In this document: in pieces, positions 56,616 to 64,000 of the stretch | How positions within the stretch are numbered: the first letter of the stretch is position 1 | How the letters are laid out: each line of letters begins with the position of its first letter | From: Poa pratensis | Lineage: Eukaryota; Streptophyta; Magnoliopsida; Poales; Poaceae | Length of the DNA: 64,000 nucleotides | NCBI GenBank assembly: GCA_947311845.1 | Contig: CAMZMU010000080.1 | Location: forward strand, 20,214,132 to 20,278,131 | Direction: 5' to 3' | Program-made: the position numbers and the translations under genes | Notes under the pieces: generated by a model | What the model was told of the DNA's origin: nothing | Database searches by the model: none | What the model saw: only the letters and a program-made list of their open reading frames with translations

Positions 56616-59480
56616 TCCTACTCGTCCTCGAGTAGGTAAACGATAACACAAAGATAATTTTTGAGGTGACATGCTACCAACATAATCTTGATCATATAGT
56701 AATGTAAAGCATGTGAGCTGAGATCAAATCATTCAAAGCAAAAGTCTATGTTTGATATTAAACACATAGATGAATAAAGCAAGACAATTAAACAAGTAAA
56801 AACCTTTCATGGAAGATGCTATAAAGACATGAAACCGTACAAAGTTCATTATAGATGTTTTAAGCATTCAGTATAGAAGTTATCCTTCTACTCAAGCATC
56901 CAGCAATCTTTCACAAACATAGAAAGGATCCAGTCAAGCAAAAGTATCACAAACGTAATGAATTCACTGGTTAGAAGTTTTACTCAACCGTGAGCGTAAG
57001 CATTTGGTATTGGCACCAGGATGTTATGGCAAAGAGAATAATAATGGGGGTTTGGAAGGCCAATGGAAGAAAGGCTCACAAAGCTATAAATGATCATTAG
57101 ACAAGAGGAAGTCTTATAATCGAAGCTATGCAAGGAGTAGTGATTGCCATGCAACGGATGCACATAGAGCTATAAGTGTATGAAAGCTCTCCAATGGAAC
57201 TAGTGGGGTGCATCCAACTTGGTTGCTCATGAAGACCTAGAGCACTTTTGAGGAGGCTCATCATTGGAATATACAACCCAAGTTCTATAACGTAAATTCC
57301 CCACATAGTTATACTAATGAAACATGAGAACTCTCTCATATGAAGCATAGGTGCTACTAGCACAAATGATGACTATAAAACTGGTGCTAAACATGAGCAC
57401 AAGTGTGGATAAAGGATAGTAATGTTGCCCCTCTCTCTTTATTTTTTTTTCTTTTTTCTCTTTTTTTTTTCTTTTTCTGTTTTCTTTTCAATGGCCTCCG
57501 TGGCTTTTTCACTTTTCTCTCCCTCACTGTAGGGGCAACACTCTAATATGACAACACACTTTTTGGTACAAATAACTCATAATGAACAAAACATGATGTA
57601 TAAAACTGTATGCCTCTGCCAGTGTAGCAGGATGTGCAATGATCTAGCGTAACATGGGTAAAACCACACATCAGCTGTATAGAATCATGCAAAGCAATAT
57701 ATAACAATGATGAATGACAACAAGTCATGTAATGTAAGGTGGAAGTTGCATGGCAATATATCTCGGAACAGCTATGGAAATGTGTGATAGGTAGTTATGG
57801 TGGCTGTTTTGAGGAAGATGTTTGGCTTATGTGTAGGAGAACAAGATGAAGTTCTCCCACGGGGTTGGATGTACTGGCGAAGTATGCACAACTCTCAATG
57901 TGAGCAGAAGGCAATGCACACACCGAAGAGGCTAGCAAAATATGGATGGTGGAAGTGCCAAAAACCGTAGCTCAACATTAGTCAAAAAGAACTCACAAGT
58001 TTATTGCAAACAACTAGCAGGTTCAACATTAAGAGCATGATTAAATTTACCCCAAGGAGGGCCGTTCACGGAGGCACAAGTACCCCGCTAGATCCCTCGA
58101 CCTTAGCACGCAACTATGTTGTTTCCAAAAACCTTCAGACATGAGAAGCTATCAAGTCCAACTACACCTTCAGCAATTTTAAGAGTTTGTAGTACGGTAC
58201 AAGCTTTAATAACACAACCACTAATCAGATTTTAGCTTTAATTAACCAGCAAGCATTTAACATCTAATTTCTTAATATCTCAAAACATTTGCAAGGAATC
58301 AAGTTATCAAAGTTCAATGATCTACAAGACTATGCAAGTTTTTCCATTATACAACTACCACACACTTTAGCATTTTCTGTTCCAACCAGACGCCAATTAT
58401 ACAACTCTCCAAACAAATATAAGTGAAGCAAGAGAGTACTTTCTATAAAAGAACTAATAGCTCTGAACAAGAGATACATGAAAAACAAGAGCTAATAGCA
58501 TAGCAGTGCTAAACAAGAATACTCAACAAGTATAAGTGAAGAACAGGAGTATTCTAAGCAAAAGCGGAGCGTGTCTCTCTCCCAAACAAGAGTGCTAGGA
58601 TCCAACTAAGTTATGATCAGAAAACAAAACAAAAACAAAAAGAAAATAAAACACACAGACGCTCCAAGAACGCACACAATATGTGAAGCAATAAAAATAT
58701 AGTCTCACTAGAGGTGACCTGATAATTTGTTGATGAAGAAGGGATGCCTTGGGCATCCCCAAGCTTAGACGCTTGAGTCTTCTTGATATATGCTGGGGAG
58801 ATCCAAGGGAGCCTCCCCAAGCTTAAGCTTTTCTCTCTTCTTGATCTTCTTATATCATCCTCCTCTCCTAATACTTGAAAACTTCCTTCACACAAAGATA
58901 ACTCGCAAACTTCATTAGAGGGGTTAGTGCATCAAAACATAAACTCACTTGGTTCTGTAAAAACACATTGCATACTTTAGTTCAAACATTAGCTACTGTT
59001 ACTAAGCAAGATCGTGATCTCCCCCCGAAGAACGTGAATCTATACTTGCAAAAGAGACAATGCAAAACAAAGACAGAATCTGTCAAAACCAGAACAGTCC
59101 GTAAAGACGAATTTTTTCGAGGCACTTCCGATGCTCAAATCAGAAAACGGTTAACTAACGAAAGATAGGTAATAAGTTCAGGCTTCTGCTAAAAATTTAC
59201 AGATTAAAATAGTAATCCGTGATTTTTCACGAATTTTTACCGTGAGGTACAGAAATCTGTTTCTGGACAGCAAATAAAACTTTACCACCCTCTTGCATTA
59301 GAGGCTTTTCTTGGCACAACAAAAACGAAAATAAAAGATACAAAGGAGTTGTTACAGAAGTAAACAACCTCCTTGACTCAAGAAAACAAAAAATAACAGG
59401 AAATAAAATTGGGTTGTCTCCCAACAAGCGCTTTTCTTTAACGCCTTTCAGCTAGGCGCAGTAGCAAAAAGATCAAGTAT
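56616..59480 (-). other. Non-coding internal part of the Athila-like element
   Basis: There is no conserved reading frame where pol would be expected. It holds a pyrimidine run at 57437-57490 on the plus strand and two extra polypurine-like words near 58750-58825. Short open frames here look incidental. Confidence 0.6.
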
Positions 59481-60065
59481 TATCAAGAGTAGCATTGAAA
59501 GCATAACTTGTTCTAACAATAGACTCAAAAGGTTGTTTCATCTTCTTTCTAGGAAAGTGTTCCATCCCCTTGCGGAGTGGAAACTGATATTTGACAGTTC
59601 CTTCTTTCATGTCAATAATGGCACCAACAGTTCTAAGAAAAGGTCTTCCCAAAACAATAGGACAGAAGCCTTACATTCAATATCCAAAATAATGAAATCT
59701 ACAGGGACATAATTGTTGTTAACCATTATAAGAACATTATTCACTCTACCCACAGGTTTCTTCATAGTAGAATCAGCAAAATGAACATTCAAGTGACAAT
59801 CCTCTAATGGTGCTAAATCAAGAATTTCATAAAGTTTCTTAGGCATAACAGAGACACTAGCACCAAGATCACACAAAGCATTGCAATCAAAATCATTTAC
59901 TCTCATTTTAACAGTAGGTTCATAAACATCTTCTAACTTTATAGGAATAGATGCCTCACGTTTAAGTTTCTCCTCCCTAGCCTTCATAAGAGCATTAGTG
60001 ATGTGCTTAGTGAAAGCCATGTTTATTTCACTAGCATTAGGAGTTTGAGCAAGCTTTTGTAAGAA
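59481..60065 (-). pseudogene. Athila-like protease remnant
   Basis: The minus strand reads AFTKHITNALMKAREEKLK, then MRVNDFDCNALCDLGASVSV with the aspartic-protease-like DLGAS, then KKLYEILDLAPLEDCHLN. A single-base frame change at about 59660 precedes GRPFLRTVGAIIDMKEGT, and the frame ends YAFNATLDNT at about 59481. The join to gag at about 60020-60065 is also frameshifted. No pol domain follows. Confidence 0.75.
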
Positions 60066-61582
60066 CTTAATAACTTCAGTAAGGTTGCAACTATCAAAAT
60101 CAAACTCATTATCATCAAAAGAAATAGGAGTATCATTCCTAACAACACGAAAATTTCAGCACTTTTCTCAGGAGTAACTTTAGTGTCATTAAGTGACTTG
60201 GAGCCCTTCTCAACAGAAGTGGGACCTTCTCCAATTTTAATTTTCTTGTTACTAGTATGATTAGGACCTGTAGGTAATTCACTAGTGCTCAAAGTTTTAA
60301 CGTCTTCATTGGTGAAGATAGTGCAAACATTAGCAATCCTACACTTTTCAGCAGTTTCAGCCTCTTTTTCCTCTCTTTCCCATCTAGCATGCAACTCGGC
60401 TAGCATCTTAATATTATTATCAATCTTAATTTGTATAGCATTAAGAGACTTACTTTCTTTAACATCATGAGGCATAACCTTTATTTTCAAAAATTCAACA
60501 TCAAGAGCAAGGTTATCAACTTTAGAAGCAAGGTTATCTATCTTTTCGAATTTTTCCTCAACAGTTTTGTTAAAAGCTTTTTGTGAACCAATGAAATCTT
60601 TAAGCATAACCTCAAGATCAGAGGGCACATTCTTATTACTATTGTAGGAATTACCATAAGCATTACCATAAGCATTGCCACTATTGGAAGGATAGGGCTT
60701 ATAATTGTTATTACCAAAATTGTTCCTATAAGCATTGTTGTTGAAATTGTTGTTTTTAATGAAGTTCACATCAACATGCTCTTCTTGAGCAACCAATGAA
60801 GCCAAGGGAACATTGTTTGGATCAACAGGCACTTGATTACCAGAAAGCATGGACATAATAGCATCAACCTTATCATTCAATGAAGAAATTTCTTCAACAG
60901 AGTTTACCTTTTTACCTGTTGGTGCCCTTTCAGTATGCCATTGGGAATAATTTACCATCATCTCATCTAGGAGTTTTGTTGCTGCACCCAAAGTGATGGA
61001 CATGAAGGTCCCTCCAGCGGCCGAATCCAACAAATTCCTTGAAGAAAAGTTTAATCCTGCATAGAAGGTTTGAATAATCATCCAAGAAGTCAGTCCATGT
61101 GTGGGACAATTTTTAACCAAGCTTTTCATCCTTTCCCAAGCTTGGGCAACATGCTCATTATCATATTGCTTAAAATTCATAATGCCACTTCTCAATGATA
61201 TAATTTTAGCAGGAGGGTAGTATTTTCCTATGAAAGCATCTTTACATTTAGTCCATGAATCAATGCTATTCCTAGGCAAGGATAATAACCATTCTTTAGC
61301 TTTTCCTCTTAAAGAGAAAGGGAATAGTTTCAGTTTAATAATGTCACCTTCTACCTCTTTGTACTTCTGCATATCACATAATTCGACAAAGTTATTAAGG
61401 TGAGAGGCAGCATCATCCGTGCTAACACCAGAAAATTGCTCCCTCATAACAAGATTTAGTAAAGCAGGTTTAATTTCATAGGACTCTGCTTTGGAAGCAG
61501 GTGGAGCAATAGGTGTGCAAATAAAGTCATTATTGTTTGTGCTAGTGAAGTCACACAACTTGGTATTTTCAAGAGAACTCAT
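60023..61582 (-). CDS. Gag polyprotein of the Athila-like element
   Basis: Starts at ATG 61582 (MSSLENTKLCDFTSTNNN) and runs 519 codons without a stop. The retrotransposon gag domain covers about residues 60-200 with LFPFSLRGKAKEWLLSLP and ERMKSLVKNCPTHGL. Asn/Tyr-rich low complexity follows (about 290-335), then a coiled-coil-like stretch with KIDNLASKVDNLALDVE. There is no CCHC knuckle. The last residues (LLKLLMLVK) look frameshifted relative to the continuing gag-protease frame. It forms the particle shell; an open gag without pol fits a non-autonomous element. Confidence 0.82.
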   Translation of the reverse strand: MSSLENTKLCDFTSTNNNDFICTPIAPPASKAESYEIKPALLNLVMREQFSGVSTDDAASHLNNFVELCDMQKYKEVEGDIIKLKLFPFSLRGKAKEWLLSLPRNSIDSWTKCKDAFIGKYYPPAKIISLRSGIMNFKQYDNEHVAQAWERMKSLVKNCPTHGLTSWMIIQTFYAGLNFSSRNLLDSAAGGTFMSITLGAATKLLDEMMVNYSQWHTERAPTGKKVNSVEEISSLNDKVDAIMSMLSGNQVPVDPNNVPLASLVAQEEHVDVNFIKNNNFNNNAYRNNFGNNNYKPYPSNSGNAYGNAYGNSYNSNKNVPSDLEVMLKDFIGSQKAFNKTVEEKFEKIDNLASKVDNLALDVEFLKIKVMPHDVKESKSLNAIQIKIDNNIKMLAELHARWEREEKEAETAEKCRIANVCTIFTNEDVKTLSTSELPTGPNHTSNKKIKIGEGPTSVEKGSKSLNDTKVTPEKSAEIFVLLGMILLFLLMIMSLILIVATLLKLLSSYKSLLKLLMLVK

Positions 61583-61736
61583 TTTGACTAGAGTAAAAAC
61601 AGGAAATAAAACTAGAACTATTTTTTGTGTTTTTCGATTATAAAAGCAAACAAGATAAAATAAAAATAAACTAAGCAAGACAAAAACAAAGTAAAGAGAA
61701 TGGTGACGTGTAACTCCCCTTGCTGTAGCCTCCAAT

Positions 61737-61754
61737 TCCCCGGCAACGGCGCCA
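61737..61754 (-). other. Primer-binding site (tRNA-Asp)
   Basis: The minus strand reads TGGCGCCGTTGCCGGGGA, complementary to the 3' end of plant tRNA-Asp and common in Athila-like elements. It stands about 12 bases inside the end of the 5' LTR. Confidence 0.88.
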
Positions 61755-61766
61755 GAAAAAGTTGCT

Positions 61767-63372
61767 TGATGACGTGGAACGCACGTTCGCTGGGAAACCC
61801 CAAGAGGAAGGTATGATGTAGTCAGCAGCAAAGTTTTCCCTTGATTACAAAACCAAGGTTGTCAGATCCAGTAGGAATTGGAAGAGCTTCAGAAAGGTGT
61901 CAGCGGCGCCGTTACCCGATCACTGACGTGGACCTGCACACACACAATCAAAGTACTTTGCCCCAACGAAACAGGAAGGTTGTCAATCTCCCCGGCTTGC
62001 TGAATACAAAGGATTAAACATATGGTGTAGAATATGATGATGAACACAAAAGTAGCAGCAGGAAGTAACGTAGAGCGTGGTGAAAACGGTGTTTGTATCA
62101 GTGTGGAATAAAGGACCGGGGTCCACAGTTCACTAGTGGTGTCTCTCCATAAGACAAATAAACATACATGTTGGGTGAACGAATTACAGCTGGGCAATTG
62201 ACAAATTGCAAACGCATGACAATGCAATATATGACAAGCACATGTTCATTGTTATATCTATTGGGCATTACAACAATATACATAGACCGCTTACTAGCTG
62301 CATCTATGACTCATAATCCACTCACAAGATAGCTTCCGGGTCTCCCATGAGTTTAAGTTGCAAGCAACAGATTATAGCATTAAGCAAAGTGTGTAATGTA
62401 AACAAACACATTAGACTTAACAGCAGTACCCTTAAGCTAAGCATCGGTTATTTTATCCCTAGTGGCAACAGCACATCTACAGCCTTAGTTGTTTCTGTCT
62501 ATCAAGCCCGGCTTCTAGAGGCATGAACCCACTATCTAGCATAAATACCCTCTCTTGAAGTCATTAGCATCTACTTGGCCAAAACATCTACTAACAACGG
62601 AGAGCATGCAGGAACATAGATAAAACATAATATAGATAGATGAACAAACTTGATCATAACTTCACAATTCATCGGATCCCAGCAAACACAACATGTAGCA
62701 TTACATAAAGATGATCTTGATCATGTTAGGCAGCTCACAAGATCTAAACATGATAGCACAAGGTGGAGAGACTACCAACTAGCTACTGCTATGGACCCGT
62801 AGTCCCGTGGAGAACTACTCACGCATCACTCCGGAGGCAGGCATGGTGATGTAGAGCCCTCCGGTGATGATTTCCCCTCCGGCAAGGTGCCGGGAAGAAC
62901 TGCAGAAACCCTCCCGAACTAGGGTTGAAGAAGACGGCGGCCTCGGAACTTTTCGTGGATTTTTGCTCAGGTATCTAGGGTTTCCCGATTAGATGCAATT
63001 TATAGGCGAAAGGGCGGCGTCGGTGGCCAGCCGAGGTGGGGCGGCGGCCTAGGTGCGCGGCCCCACCCTGGGTCGCGCCGTGGGCCCGCCGGCTTGCCTG
63101 GTGTGGCCCCCGGCTCCGTCCTCCTGGCTGCTGTTCCGTCTCGGTCCAGAAATAAATCAGTTAAATTGGCGTCTGATTCCGAGAATATTTCCAGAATAGA
63201 TTTTTTGAAACAAAAAGACAGCAGAAAACAGGAACTGGCACTGTGGCATCTTGTTAATAGGTTAGTCTCAGAAAATGCCTAAAAATGATATAAAGTGTAA
63301 GATAAACATGTGGTAATCAATATATAATAGGCATGGAACATCAAAAATTATAGATACGTTTTGGACGTATCA
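61767..63372 (-). repeat. 5' LTR of the Athila-like element
   Basis: On the minus strand it begins TGATACGTCCAAAACG (63372) and ends CACGTCATCA (61767) near the primer site, about 1606 bp. It carries the unoccupied Stowaway site. It is inserted in or next to an Angela-like Copia LTR. Confidence 0.8.
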
Positions 63373-63739
63373 CTATATAAGACATGCCGTTTGATGCAAT
63401 CAAAGCACCTTCCAGAAGCAGCGATTTGATATGACCTCACAGTAGAAGGTATGAGCACTACGTTTCTATATCTTTTGGGTATGTCCACCACGTCATTCAC
63501 CCAATGACATGACTCCGTTGTCAACCGACGTAATTATCCATGATCAGGAAACCTTGATCATCTGTTGCCCAACGAACTAGTTAAACAGGGCTACTAGGGA
63601 CCTGGTTGTTTATATACCACACGTGTATTAATGTTTCCACGTAATACAGTTATAGCATGGTACAAAAACATATTATGAACAATTGAGATATGACAAATAA
63701 AATCACTTTATTAATTGCCTCTAGGGCATATCTCCAAAA
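63373..63739 (-). repeat. Angela/BARE-like Copia LTR fragment
   Basis: On the minus strand the segment begins near 63739 with TTGGAGATATGCCCTAGAGG followed by CAATTAATAAAG, the characteristic start of Angela/BARE-1 LTRs. It continues with GGTTTCCTGATCATGGA. It ends where the Athila-like element was inserted. Only part of the LTR is present. Confidence 0.6.
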
Positions 63740-64000
63740 AAAAAAATATTGACTAATCTTCCCGTGATGAAAAATGTATTTAGTAATCAAAGCCAACAAC
63801 TCATAGTTCTCTAGATTTTTCAAAATTAGACCAATAGGTTTATTTGAATTTTTTGTCTTGATGTCTTTAAAAAAATGTGTTTGCATTGACTATATGGGAT
63901 TCCATGTGCACTACATTCACATATTTGTTTTTGATTGGATTAGCATTACGTTGGTCAATTTGCATGGTGTGGATGTTGCTTTTTATAAGAAGCAAATTTT
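63740..64000. other. AT-rich window end
   Basis: Nothing recognisable; the region begins with an A run at about 63736-63746. Confidence 0.3.

Larger units (their letters stand above)
54903..63372 (-). mobile_element. Non-autonomous Athila-like LTR retrotransposon
   Basis: The 8.5 kb element runs on the minus strand: 5' LTR 63372-61767, primer site, gag, partial protease, about 2.9 kb non-coding, polypurine tract, 3' LTR. The primer site matches tRNA-Asp, and gag and protease resemble the Athila branch of Ty3/Gypsy. Reverse transcriptase, RNase H and integrase are absent, so it depends on another element. No target duplication was found because the 3' LTR end is truncated. Confidence 0.88.

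Overview
The window is nuclear DNA of a grass, most likely a member of the Triticeae (wheat, barley, rye or goatgrass). The genes have split exons with GT/AG borders. The repeats are those of Triticeae genomes: long Ty3/Gypsy LTR elements, an Angela/BARE-like Copia LTR end, Stowaway and Tourist MITEs, Mutator-like and hAT elements, and a Cassandra-type LTR carrying 5S rRNA sequence. I saw no bacterial, organellar or CRISPR features. All calls come from reading the sequence; exon borders were checked by codon phase where stated.

Layout. (1) 0.9-15.8 kb: a minus-strand gene for an RGP1-domain protein (partner of RIC1 in the RAB6-type GEF complex). One of its introns holds an 8.4 kb, very young Ty3/Gypsy retrotransposon (6514-14948). 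(2) 16.3-18.4 kb: a Mutator-like element with a 9-bp target duplication sits in the RGP1 upstream region and carries a 208-codon minus-strand ORF behind a cluster of E2F-type sites. (3) 18.4-21 kb: a degraded RGP1-like fragment, then a dead PIF/Harbinger transposase with a nested Stowaway. (4) 22.2-24.5 kb: a TIR element with a nested hAT element. (5) 26.0-26.6 kb: a Cassandra-like LTR with a nested LINE tail. (6) 26.6-30.2 kb: a 3.6 kb near-palindrome with two 1.8 kb arms. (7) 31.3-31.7 kb: a small minus-strand gene (77 aa, one membrane segment) using a GC-AG intron. (8) 32-34 kb: Tourist-like MITEs. (9) 34.1-37.3 kb: intact NTAN1, the N-terminal asparagine amidohydrolase of the N-degron pathway, nine exons. 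(10) 38.7-46.9 kb: MITE and low-coding DNA with captured gene scraps, including an HIR-NDPK fusion. (11) 47.0-49.7 kb: a CCCH/KH/CCCH RNA-binding protein gene (KHZ type), three exons. (12) 50.8-54.1 kb: NSE4 of the SMC5/6 complex, minus strand, seven exons, with one base missing in exon 3. (13) 54.9-63.4 kb: a minus-strand, non-autonomous Athila-like LTR element with gag and a partial protease only. (14) The window ends in a Copia LTR fragment.

The host genes are unrelated housekeeping functions (membrane traffic, protein turnover, RNA binding, chromosome maintenance) on a local gene island. They do not form a pathway together. The distinctive content is in the mobile DNA: nesting, gene-fragment capture, the large inverted duplication and the palindrome-rich Gypsy LTRs.
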